From a virus, in the IMG/VR virus record IMGVR_UViG_3300023176_006145, positions 1 through 28,624 of that record: a stretch of 28,624 nucleotides of DNA, one strand, 5' to 3'. Under the pieces are notes generated by a model, which saw only the letters and a list, made by a program, of their open reading frames with translations, ran no database searches and had not been told where the DNA came from. Shown one piece after another: positions 1-8,349 of this stretch. The stretch's first letter is position 1, and each line of letters starts with the position of its first letter. A program made the translations under genes and the position numbers.

Positions 1-54
1 AAGTGATATTACTTTTCGTGAACTTCTATTTATTCTGACGTTATAACTTGACAT
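1..54 (-). CDS. Start of an unidentified gene, cut by the window edge
   Basis: An ATG at 54-52 on the minus strand opens a frame that stays open to the left edge (18 codons, MSSYNVRINRSSRKVISL). The start lies one base past the TAA stop (56-58) of the preceding gene, in the sequence TAAAATG. This tight coupling is used throughout the structural operon, so a co-transcribed late gene is likely. Too little is present to assign a family or function. The reading frame and start are supported only by position and by the lack of a stop. Confidence 0.55.
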   Translation of the reverse strand, partial: MSSYNVRINRSSRKVISL

Positions 55-55
55 T

Positions 56-409
56 TTAGAATACTGAAGGGTTGACTTCTATTACACCAGAAATAACTTT
101 ATCAGTTACTGCATTAACATTATCAATTAAATATAAATCGTAAACATATCTACCAACTTTTAATGCATCTACACCAGTTACAAAGTTAGTACTAACTTTT
201 GGTAAAGAAAGTTCAACTAATCCTTCCTGTCTATTAATTATGTTAGGATTTAAACTGATTTTATTAGATGTAGTATAATTTCTTGCCATATATGCTGCAA
301 CCGAATACCCGTCCAAGTCAAAAAACGTAGTATCAAATTGCTTAATATTCAGAGAAATTTTAAAGTCAGTTCCTTTATATAATGTTAAATTAATAGGGAT
401 CGCTGCCAT
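56..409 (-). CDS. Small structural-region protein, BppU N-terminal-like
   Basis: 117 aa with no signal peptide or membrane segment. The pattern is that of a beta-sandwich: an opening LTLYKGTDFKISLNI, a central stretch with DLDGYSVAAYMARN, a GLVELSLP strand, then RYVYDLYLID and a final SGVIEVNP. This order (KGTDF, DL.GY, G.v.lsL, Y.YDl.l, G.v.v.P) is common in small phage tail or baseplate proteins resembling the N-terminal domain of the lactococcal baseplate protein BppU. The family link is by remembered pattern. A role as a baseplate or fibre-associated virion protein is inferred from its place directly after the wedge genes. It has its own late promoter 23 bases upstream of the ATG, and the next gene follows after one base. 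Confidence 0.75.
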   Translation of the reverse strand: MAAIPINLTLYKGTDFKISLNIKQFDTTFFDLDGYSVAAYMARNYTTSNKISLNPNIINRQEGLVELSLPKVSTNFVTGVDALKVGRYVYDLYLIDNVNAVTDKVISGVIEVNPSVF

Positions 410-432
410 GATCTTCCCAGTGTCTTATTAAG

Positions 433-441
433 TATTTATAG
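433..441 (-). promoter_or_regulatory. T4-type late promoter (CTATAAATA)
   Basis: The minus strand reads CTATAAATA, which contains the T4 late-promoter octamer TATAAATA. It sits in the 32-base gap between two minus-strand genes, with 23 bases between it and the ATG at 409. In T4-like phages this site is read by host RNA polymerase carrying phage sigma gp55 and gp33. It should drive the 117-aa gene and the gene entering at the left edge. Confidence 0.75.
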
Positions 442-672
442 TTATTTATTTGTAAGTTCAATCAAGAGATTTTTGATCTCGTTCATTTCTGATTTCAACT
501 CAGATAATTCTTTGGCAGTATTATCTACTTTATCTTCTAAATTTTGTCTTCGATTACGCTCCGTAATATACTTCTCATAATCTGAAGTATTTGTACTTAT
601 AATAGCATTTGTATTTCGGTCACGCTTTAAATTAGAGTGACCATCAACTGGAATCAAGCGAGAGCTATGCAT
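442..672 (-). CDS. Small coiled-coil protein after the DUF4815 gene
   Basis: 76 aa with a charged N-terminal half and a C-terminal half (about residues 38-76) that is almost entirely helical with hydrophobic residues at heptad-like spacing (NLEDKVDNTAKELSELK, then MNEIKNLLIEL). A short coiled coil is likely, implying a self-associating or partner-binding protein. The ATG overlaps the end of the 2095-aa gene by 19 bases, so translation is probably coupled to that large structural protein. I do not recognise a named family. A role as a small virion or assembly protein is inferred from the operon only. Confidence 0.72.
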   Translation of the reverse strand: MHSSRLIPVDGHSNLKRDRNTNAIISTNTSDYEKYITERNRRQNLEDKVDNTAKELSELKSEMNEIKNLLIELTNK

Positions 673-3600
673 CTTAAATCTTTAATAAGTGGAGTAAATG
701 ATTGGTTATTAGATCTCATTCTAATTTTAACTTGGAACTCTGTGAATGGGTTTCCATTTGGAGTAAGATCAGTAATATCAAAATTCCATTTTTGATCTGT
801 AAAATAATCATTTCCTCTGGAATTTGTATTGCCGGAGAAAACAGTAAGATCATCTAAATCAATCCAATCAATTTGATTTGGATCACTTTCTTCACCAGAT
901 AATACTTTGACCAAAACGTCAATATCTGCAATTTGAAGAGGATTATATCCAGCAAATTCAATTCTTAGTCCTGTTGCTGGATCTTGCAACGAGATTAATT
1001 TAGTAATGTAATTAGCAGAGTTATAATCAGAAATTGCATTTAATTCAATATTTGTAAATACTTCACCAGGATTATCACCAAAATACTCTTGCTTATAATT
1101 TCCATCAATATTAGAAACTCTATTTGATGTAGTAATTAAACTAATTCTTTCTGCATCAATGACTGGAGATAATAATGGATTTGTACTTGATAAAGTAAGT
1201 CTAAGGTCCACAGAAGGTTGACCTTGCATGAGATTCTCTGCATTAGGATAAGATGCTACAAGTCTTGGAGTTTCATAATAATTATTATCATTCATATTAA
1301 CCGAAGAGTAATTTGACTCTTTAATGTAGGATCTATCTGGTGGAATATTAGAGTTACTTGGATCCGAGAAACTTGAATCCGATATAGAGGTTCCAGATGT
1401 GGTTCTCATTTCAGCAGTTACTGAAGTTCCTGGAAGTTCCTGGTATGTAACAGATGGGAGAACATTAGTAAACATAGTATTAGTAGATACGTCTACATTA
1501 ATTCCACCAAAATTCAAATTCTCTGTTGTATTTCTTTCAACATCGATATTAATTTGATATGAATCTAATGTAATCCACCTCAAATTTCTATGTGTTTTAT
1601 TAATTTCAGTCAATGGAACTCCATTATAAACATAATATTCTACTGTAATGTCATCATCAGATTCAAATGTAATTCCAGTCGGTCCAGAAATTTGTGCAAT
1701 TAAAGTAATAGTAAATGTACCTCCAGACTGATTATTTGTCTGGGAAGGATCATATGAATAAACCGAATCATTAATTCTAATGTATGCTGGATTTGCTGCA
1801 CTACCAACAGCACCATCAATATTATTGCTATTTTTAAATAAAGCTTCAGTATTAGCATCACCAGTCAAAGGAATAGGAGTACTAACACCACCGGTCCAAT
1901 TTGATGCTAAAGTAGTCCCAACTCCAGAAGAAACACCATCAATGGTTACATATGATGCTGGATCATGCATACCGTGATTTGGATGGTTTACTTTAATATA
2001 TCCAGTAGTTGTTTTTGCAACTGCACTGTACGCAGCAGTTCCAGTATTTAATAACAATTCAATAGGATCTGGTGGTAGTCTCTTAACTCCAGAAGATCGT
2101 AAAACTGGAGTCTCAAATTCAATTGTAGGAGTTTCTGTAATATCAAACTCAGCACGATATAATTTAAATTTAAGGTCTTCTAATTGATGTGCTGTCCAAG
2201 TAGAAGCATTTTGAGATTTAAATAAGACACCTGCATAAGGTTGAGCAGTAATACGATTACCATCTAAATCATCTTGACCCATTGCAGAAATCCACATCTT
2301 ATACTCAAGTGAAGATGTTAATACCGCAAAGCAATATTCTTGAAGTCCTTCAACAAATACTGGTGCGTCAAAGGTAAACGTTGTTACTGCAGTAGCATCA
2401 TCTGAAACATTAACTTGATCTGGGGTTAATGTTGCTACGCCAATAACATTTGGAGATGGATAACCATTCACCATGGTTCTAAGTTCCATTGTAATAGGAA
2501 GACCTGAAGTATCCTTAGATTGGAAGTATGTGTCAACTTTGGTAACGAACATACCATCTTCTTCTGGAACTAAGAAAGATTGTGCAAGTGGATCTCTCCA
2601 AGCACCTGTTCTTTGTGTTGTTGTTCTTCTTGTAACAACTCTTCTTTCACGTACAGTATCTCTTTGAACATTAGCATTTCTTACTAAAAGAACATCAGTT
2701 TGTTTTGTAAGTATAGTTCCTCTTGCAGTATAAGTTCCTTCTGCAGAACTATCAACGATTCCTTGAACTTTACTATTTACTGGTGAGTCTGTAAATAAAA
2801 CAGTAGATTCACCAACTCTCCATCTTGGATTGCCTGGTGTATCTGGAGATGGGATAAAGAATCCTGCTATAAGATCACCATTTTCAGTAGTAACAAATCT
2901 CTTGTTAGTAATTCTTGCCCTTGCGCCACTTTCTTGACCTTGAACAATATCACCCTCAATTAAATATCCACCTTGACCCTCAGCAGATCTAAAGGTTTCA
3001 GATCTTCCGGCAGTAGATATTCCATTGGTTACAGATGTTGTAGTTTTAAGAACATCCCAATTCAAAAGAGTAGAAGATGCACTATACGTCGATGGAATTT
3101 CTTCTTTAGTGTATGGATTTATTAGTGTGCTGGGTCCGCTGCCGCCTTGGGGAAGAAAGCATGTCGCAGAAAAGAATCTTCCTGGAGCGTTAGATACTAA
3201 ACTAAATGTTTCACCGGGAATAAAAGATGCATTATTAAGCATTTCGATTTCCAGAAGTTTAGGAGTTACATAAGTAAAAATATTTTTCTCATCCAAGAAT
3301 GGATATAGTTCTACATATGGTTTTAAACGTCTACAGAAAAATCTAACATTTCTTGAACGTTTCCATCTTGCATATGTAATGTCAACAACTCTATCTCCAA
3401 GTACCTCTCTATCAAATCTTGGGGTTACACTTGTTCTTACTCCGGTTCGCGTTTGACCTCTTCTGGTGGTTCTGGTAGTAGTTGCAACGTCTCTAATGAA
3501 TGGCCATTCACTTCTACGTTCAGTGCCACCGGTTCTGGTGGTCCTTGTGCTTGTCCACTGTGTTTGCCATGAACCCCATTGAGTAGGAGCAAATCCACCG

Positions 3601-6600
3601 GTACTAAAATTCGTTACGCCCGCTGCTGCTGCAGTTGCAATAAAGTTACCCTCAACCCGTGTAGTAGTTTCTGGTAATCTAATTTCATCTACCCAATCAT
3701 CTGTTGCTGGACTGACTTTAATATCTCCAACCCAAGAGATAACTGCAAATGGGTTTACATTCTCTACGCCAGACGCAAGGGGTTGTTCGATTACAGCAAT
3801 ATCATCATATTTCAATAAAATAAAACTATCATTCAAATAATTTGATGGTTCTACATTATTTTTATATCGTAATGATACATTAGTAGTATAATGTTGTGGT
3901 CTTAATTCACCTGCCTCAAAATCCATAGAACATGAATAATTTGGATGTCTTGGTTCTCCGATATTATGAGTTGTAAAATTATCTACAATAAATCCGTTTT
4001 TAAGTCTATTTAAACCACCACTATCTGGAATAAAGAGATTTTCAGTTTCAGTTTCTAAAAGAGATAAAGCAGTATAATACTCAAGATTTTCAAGTCTATC
4101 TTCAAGTCTACCAATATCTCTCATAGTATATCTGTTATTTTTATAACGAGTGTAAACTACGTCATTCAAATCCCTGGTGTATGCTGGAACAAAAATATCC
4201 AGAAGTGGCATCGCATTTTTTAATTCGTAAGTTTCACGTGAATCACTATCTTCTGAGTTGTTAAGTTCCTTAATAAAAAATTCACCAGTTTTTGTTAAAT
4301 ATAAAGTATTATAAGTTGGAATATAATACTCTAAAGAATCGCTTTGGGCATATCCTTCAGGACTGAGTAAATTATCTGGGTAAGTTTGATAATTATTATT
4401 ACCAAAATTAGATAAATCTGTATTTGCAATAATTTCTGCGGCATCAATTTCATATGGAATGTTAGGGGTTCCATCAAATTGTAAAATACTCTCTTGATCA
4501 ATTCTAAAATCGATTAAGTCAGATAAGTAAATAGGTTCAATTTCAGTAGATGGAATGTATTTTGGACTTTGTTCAAGAGTTGAATTATAGAAAGAATTTA
4601 CAGTGGTATATAATCCAGTTCCAGGATTAATATCTTGAAAATAATCAAAAACGGTATAAACTAAAGCAGTGGAGGGAACATTAAACCCAGAACTTTTTGT
4701 TATAGAAGAAAATTCAAATGTTTGGTCTGTTTGCCCATCATTTAATTGATATTTGTCTTTAAAGTTGGTAAACCCACTTTTAACGCTACTAACACCTGTA
4801 GATAGGTTTGTTTTAAATGATTTAACGTTTTCGTTTGGTATAAATCTAAGATCATTTTCATATACAAAATAAACAACGTTTCCATTTATCCAAATTACTC
4901 TACCCTTAGCACCAGTAGTAACACCTTCAATAATTTCTCCCTCTTCAAAATTTACAACATTAGATATCACTATATTTGGAATAATGTCACTAACAGAATC
5001 ACTGGAAGATGCAATATAAACCGCCCTTATATTAGATACTCTGGTTACGCCAAGATTTAATGTATTAGCACTTGTATCATATTTAGTAGCAATAGGACTA
5101 TATTTGGCAACTTTCATCTGCCTGTAATCCATCAGTTTTTCTTGTGGATTTGCTACAGTAGTAGGACCAAATACAACAAAAGTGCCATTATTTGATGTAT
5201 TATCAATATTAACAACAAGTTCACCTTGCTCTAAATTTGGTGTAACCGTAGCAGATGCCCCAGGTATATTTCCAGTGTCTGATAGAACAAAAGTATAATC
5301 TGAAAAATTTGAACTATTAAATTTTACGTTAGTAAGAGTTGCTGTACCAGAAGAAAAAGTACCACTTGCATATGCTCTAACATCAGTTAAAGATACGTCT
5401 TCGACAGATTTAATTACATCACTTTTGTGTAATTTAAAAAATCTTTTAGCAGGAACTCCAGATGTTCCTGACACAGAAACACTGGCACCGCCACTAACTG
5501 TATTAGTTTCAAAGTTTATAGATGAAGTGGGAAAATACAAATTAGCAAGATCATTCAGTGTCTTTCCTGTAAGAAACTTAATTGCAGTTACCTTGTATTC
5601 CCAAGTTGATGGATATGTTCCAGAAGCAGAAACTAAAAGTGCATAACCAATAACATTATTACCACTATCCTGAAGTGCTACTATCCTATCACCAGTAAGA
5701 ACAGTTTGAAGTGTCAATTGGGGAATACTATTAGAAGAAGTAATTACAAATCCTTTTGCATCAGTATTTGTAATATAATCTTCAACTGATTTAAATTTTC
5801 TTGCCTTTTTGACATCAACATATCGAGTTGATAAAGTTGATAACTCATATCCAAGAACATATGACTTACCAGGACTTACTGTAATCTCAAATAGATCTGA
5901 AGATGCTTCATTATCATCTGCTGTTTTTGAACCAAGTGCATACACACCATTATTAGTACCATCATCTAAACACTCATCTTTAGCAAATGTATAAGGTTCT
6001 ACTTCATAGTTGCCAGACTCATCATAAGTTCTTCTTGCAAGAGAATTTTCAAGAGCACCATCAAGTTGATTGAGACTACCATTTACGATCTCAATCAATT
6101 TACCATTATCCAGTCTAAGTAATTCAATAAAATCAGTTGCAGAATTGTCAGATAAAGACTTTTTAACTAATTTTGCCTCAAGTTTAAATCTATCTGCGCC
6201 TGGAGCAGCGAAATTAGAGAATCCCTGTGATGGATCATTTAAACTTTCATCAGATGTAGAACTGACAATATTTTCTAATACTTGTAATCCAATTTTATAA
6301 GAAGGAGTAACTCCAAATTGATCCAGAATGATTTCTTGTGGATCTACGGTAACAAAATAACCTTTTGTGTAATAAATGCCAGTTGTGATAGATGAAGCAG
6401 ACCCAGTAAAAGTTGCATTGTTTGTAATGCATTTTGCAAAATCAGTATTTTCCGAAATTACAGTTCCACCAATACTAAAAGATTCATTAGCAATTAAAAT
6501 TTCATCATCCTCAAATGTTGATGATGTATTAGTGTTCGATGCACCAATATACTTAATGAATAACGTAGTATACCCCTTTTCAGATTGCTCTGCCGTAATA

Positions 6601-6941
6601 GCATTAACAACCTTTGCCCTAACCCCAGAAGATTGACCTGTTATGGTCTTACCAACAATATACTCAACCAGTTGTGAAGATGGTAATCCAAAATACTCAT
6701 CTTCAATCAAAACTGACGTATACAGAAGGTCGAATGAAATCTGACCCGGAACTACCATAGCACCTTCTTTATAGATGCTCGATCCCATCTTTTCAATCTG
6801 ATCCTGCAGGATAGATTGTAAAGTTGTTAGTTCTCTTGCCTGAAGGGGAACTCCAGGTTTAAACAATACCTTGTGAAATTTTTTATTTGGATCAAAATCC
6901 TCAAAGTATGGGGTGGTGTTGAGGTTAGTTGACTGCGGCAT
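654..6941 (-). CDS. Giant structural protein with DUF4815-type domain (2095 aa)
   Basis: The N-terminus (TPYFEDFDPNKKFHKVLFKP, then VPLQARELTTLQSILQDQIE) is the opening typical of DUF4815 virion proteins of cyanophages. The following several hundred residues fit that domain (SPGKSYVLGYELSTL, KSVEDVSLTDVRAY). Around residue 1190 is RRLKPYVELYPFLDEKNI, and near 1450 DPLAQSFLVPEEDGMFVTKV, both blocks I associate with this family. Two Thr/Arg-rich linkers lie near residues 1140 and 1435. The last third is beta-rich with Asn/Ser-rich stretches. No enzymatic motif or membrane segment is visible. The ATG at 6941 sits one base past the gp8 stop, so the two are co-transcribed and probably coupled. A baseplate-periphery or fibre-connecting role is inferred from following gp8; the family itself has no established biochemical function that I know of. 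The frame is open over 6.3 kb. Confidence 0.88.
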   Translation of the reverse strand: MPQSTNLNTTPYFEDFDPNKKFHKVLFKPGVPLQARELTTLQSILQDQIEKMGSSIYKEGAMVVPGQISFDLLYTSVLIEDEYFGLPSSQLVEYIVGKTITGQSSGVRAKVVNAITAEQSEKGYTTLFIKYIGASNTNTSSTFEDDEILIANESFSIGGTVISENTDFAKCITNNATFTGSASSITTGIYYTKGYFVTVDPQEIILDQFGVTPSYKIGLQVLENIVSSTSDESLNDPSQGFSNFAAPGADRFKLEAKLVKKSLSDNSATDFIELLRLDNGKLIEIVNGSLNQLDGALENSLARRTYDESGNYEVEPYTFAKDECLDDGTNNGVYALGSKTADDNEASSDLFEITVSPGKSYVLGYELSTLSTRYVDVKKARKFKSVEDYITNTDAKGFVITSSNSIPQLTLQTVLTGDRIVALQDSGNNVIGYALLVSASGTYPSTWEYKVTAIKFLTGKTLNDLANLYFPTSSINFETNTVSGGASVSVSGTSGVPAKRFFKLHKSDVIKSVEDVSLTDVRAYASGTFSSGTATLTNVKFNSSNFSDYTFVLSDTGNIPGASATVTPNLEQGELVVNIDNTSNNGTFVVFGPTTVANPQEKLMDYRQMKVAKYSPIATKYDTSANTLNLGVTRVSNIRAVYIASSSDSVSDIIPNIVISNVVNFEEGEIIEGVTTGAKGRVIWINGNVVYFVYENDLRFIPNENVKSFKTNLSTGVSSVKSGFTNFKDKYQLNDGQTDQTFEFSSITKSSGFNVPSTALVYTVFDYFQDINPGTGLYTTVNSFYNSTLEQSPKYIPSTEIEPIYLSDLIDFRIDQESILQFDGTPNIPYEIDAAEIIANTDLSNFGNNNYQTYPDNLLSPEGYAQSDSLEYYIPTYNTLYLTKTGEFFIKELNNSEDSDSRETYELKNAMPLLDIFVPAYTRDLNDVVYTRYKNNRYTMRDIGRLEDRLENLEYYTALSLLETETENLFIPDSGGLNRLKNGFIVDNFTTHNIGEPRHPNYSCSMDFEAGELRPQHYTTNVSLRYKNNVEPSNYLNDSFILLKYDDIAVIEQPLASGVENVNPFAVISWVGDIKVSPATDDWVDEIRLPETTTRVEGNFIATAAAAGVTNFSTGGFAPTQWGSWQTQWTSTRTTRTGGTERRSEWPFIRDVATTTRTTRRGQTRTGVRTSVTPRFDREVLGDRVVDITYARWKRSRNVRFFCRRLKPYVELYPFLDEKNIFTYVTPKLLEIEMLNNASFIPGETFSLVSNAPGRFFSATCFLPQGGSGPSTLINPYTKEEIPSTYSASSTLLNWDVLKTTTSVTNGISTAGRSETFRSAEGQGGYLIEGDIVQGQESGARARITNKRFVTTENGDLIAGFFIPSPDTPGNPRWRVGESTVLFTDSPVNSKVQGIVDSSAEGTYTARGTILTKQTDVLLVRNANVQRDTVRERRVVTRRTTTQRTGAWRDPLAQSFLVPEEDGMFVTKVDTYFQSKDTSGLPITMELRTMVNGYPSPNVIGVATLTPDQVNVSDDATAVTTFTFDAPVFVEGLQEYCFAVLTSSLEYKMWISAMGQDDLDGNRITAQPYAGVLFKSQNASTWTAHQLEDLKFKLYRAEFDITETPTIEFETPVLRSSGVKRLPPDPIELLLNTGTAAYSAVAKTTTGYIKVNHPNHGMHDPASYVTIDGVSSGVGTTLASNWTGGVSTPIPLTGDANTEALFKNSNNIDGAVGSAANPAYIRINDSVYSYDPSQTNNQSGGTFTITLIAQISGPTGITFESDDDITVEYYVYNGVPLTEINKTHRNLRWITLDSYQINIDVERNTTENLNFGGINVDVSTNTMFTNVLPSVTYQELPGTSVTAEMRTTSGTSISDSSFSDPSNSNIPPDRSYIKESNYSSVNMNDNNYYETPRLVASYPNAENLMQGQPSVDLRLTLSSTNPLLSPVIDAERISLITTSNRVSNIDGNYKQEYFGDNPGEVFTNIELNAISDYNSANYITKLISLQDPATGLRIEFAGYNPLQIADIDVLVKVLSGEESDPNQIDWIDLDDLTVFSGNTNSRGNDYFTDQKWNFDITDLTPNGNPFTEFQVKIRMRSNNQSFTPLIKDLRCIALA

Positions 6942-6942
6942 T

Positions 6943-8319
6943 TTAGAACTCTAATATAATTTTAAAATCTTCTGTTTGGTCCGTTGCCCGTGTAATTGGA
7001 CTCCTATTATCTATGTAGATGATTTCTCCAGAACCTCTTAAAATATCTGGATCCGTAAGACCATCTGATGCAATGGTGCCAGTTTTATTGTCACCAACTG
7101 TAATTGTTTCATCTACTTGGAAAGGTACTTTTACATTCGATGAATTTAAACCTTCACCAAGTACGTTTTCTTGGGTGTAGTAGATATACCAAATACCATC
7201 TTCTTCTACATATTGAATTAATTTTCCAGAAGCACCGCTACTTCCTCCAGTAATCAATTCATCTGCATTTGGAGTATTACTTAATTGACCAACTAATTTA
7301 AGTTTTTTAGTTCCAATGGCAGTATTTGTAACCCCAGGTGCCATAATTGGATTATAAATGATTCCAACAACAGTGAAATCATTTCGGAAAGGAAATTCTG
7401 CAGATTCAATTTTTGCATTTAACCCAAGACGATAAGATCCGAGTTCAAGAGCAATTGTATTTGCTAAACCTTCTTTTGGTGAAAAGATAGGATAAAAGGT
7501 TGCATTACTTCCGGCAGCATTGTCTGGAGTTGCAGCACCAAAAGTATACCCCTGACCGGGGTTTAATATCCTTACTGATAAAATTTCTCCGTTTTCACCA
7601 ATAGAAGTTACCTCAAATCTTGCGTTTTGTCCATCTCCAACAATGTTAAAAGTATCTTCTAAATTATACCCTGTTCCTGGGGCAGATATTACTACGTTAT
7701 ATACAGCACCACCAAAGTTGGTGGATGGTAAAATTTCATTTCCTGCAACAGAAGTTAAAGGAATTGGAATGTAATCATCAGTTTTAAACTTCTCAAAATC
7801 ACTTGCAGTAACACTATACATATACTTCCATACATATCCATCCGGTGTGGTGAATGGAGCACTTGATGTAGAAGTAGGTTCTTCGGTTGATGCAGTAGCG
7901 TTATTATTATTCAAACACTTATATACTTTAAATTCGGAAGTAACTACATAATAGTTTGTTTCATATAATTTGACTTCAAAATTTAATCCAGAAATATATT
8001 GATTTGTGCCAACTTTTGTTCCATAATCATGACGATAAATATCATACTTTGTTCCAGACTGCCAAGTTTTATTTCTGACAACTCCCCTAATATTAGACGC
8101 AGGAATTTTTTTAAGACCAAGCATTTGGTCATACAAATTAAATGCTGCCTCTTGATTATCAGTAGGATCTGGAGGTAGTCCCCCATCCCAGGTTTCCGAC
8201 CTGGCAAAGAACAACCAGAGATTAATTGGATCAGCACCACCGCTTTCTCCAAGCAATACTCTATCTCTAAAATTCTCCGCAAGTACTACGCGGAATCTAT
8301 CTGTTAGTAACGCTGCCAT
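6943..8319 (-). CDS. 8: Baseplate wedge subunit gp8
   Basis: 458 aa. Homology to T4 gp8 is visible at both ends. Near the N-terminus are NLWLFFARSETWDGG, corresponding to T4 TIFITFGRSEPW, and a later PDGYVWKYMYSV, corresponding to GDGYVWEYLFEI. The C-terminus GSGEIIYIDNRSP, followed by DQTEDFKIILEF, matches T4's SGEMIYMENRPP and DQTEEINILF (T4 sequence recalled). T4 gp8 is about 334 aa; part of the excess is a central stretch around residues 205-265 with GTGY and GQGY motifs also found in the neighbouring 3236-aa protein. gp8 dimerises and joins gp10, gp7, gp6, gp53 and gp25 to build the wedge. A late promoter lies 19 bases upstream of the ATG. No clear Shine-Dalgarno sequence is seen. The next gene begins one base after its stop. 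Confidence 0.93.
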   Translation of the reverse strand: MAALLTDRFRVVLAENFRDRVLLGESGGADPINLWLFFARSETWDGGLPPDPTDNQEAAFNLYDQMLGLKKIPASNIRGVVRNKTWQSGTKYDIYRHDYGTKVGTNQYISGLNFEVKLYETNYYVVTSEFKVYKCLNNNNATASTEEPTSTSSAPFTTPDGYVWKYMYSVTASDFEKFKTDDYIPIPLTSVAGNEILPSTNFGGAVYNVVISAPGTGYNLEDTFNIVGDGQNARFEVTSIGENGEILSVRILNPGQGYTFGAATPDNAAGSNATFYPIFSPKEGLANTIALELGSYRLGLNAKIESAEFPFRNDFTVVGIIYNPIMAPGVTNTAIGTKKLKLVGQLSNTPNADELITGGSSGASGKLIQYVEEDGIWYIYYTQENVLGEGLNSSNVKVPFQVDETITVGDNKTGTIASDGLTDPDILRGSGEIIYIDNRSPITRATDQTEDFKIILEF

Positions 8320-8338
8320 TGTGAAACAGTTTTTTTAT

Positions 8339-8347
8339 TATTTATAG
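8339..8347 (-). promoter_or_regulatory. T4-type late promoter (CTATAAATA) before gp8
   Basis: The minus strand reads CTATAAATAAT in the 30-base gap between the 3236-aa gene (stop at 8350) and the gp8 ATG at 8319. It contains the T4 late octamer TATAAATA exactly and leaves 19 bases to the start codon. Late promoters act through phage sigma gp55 in T4. This one would let gp8 and the DUF4815 gene be made without reading through the preceding 9.7-kb gene. Confidence 0.78.
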
Positions 8348-8349
8348 GG

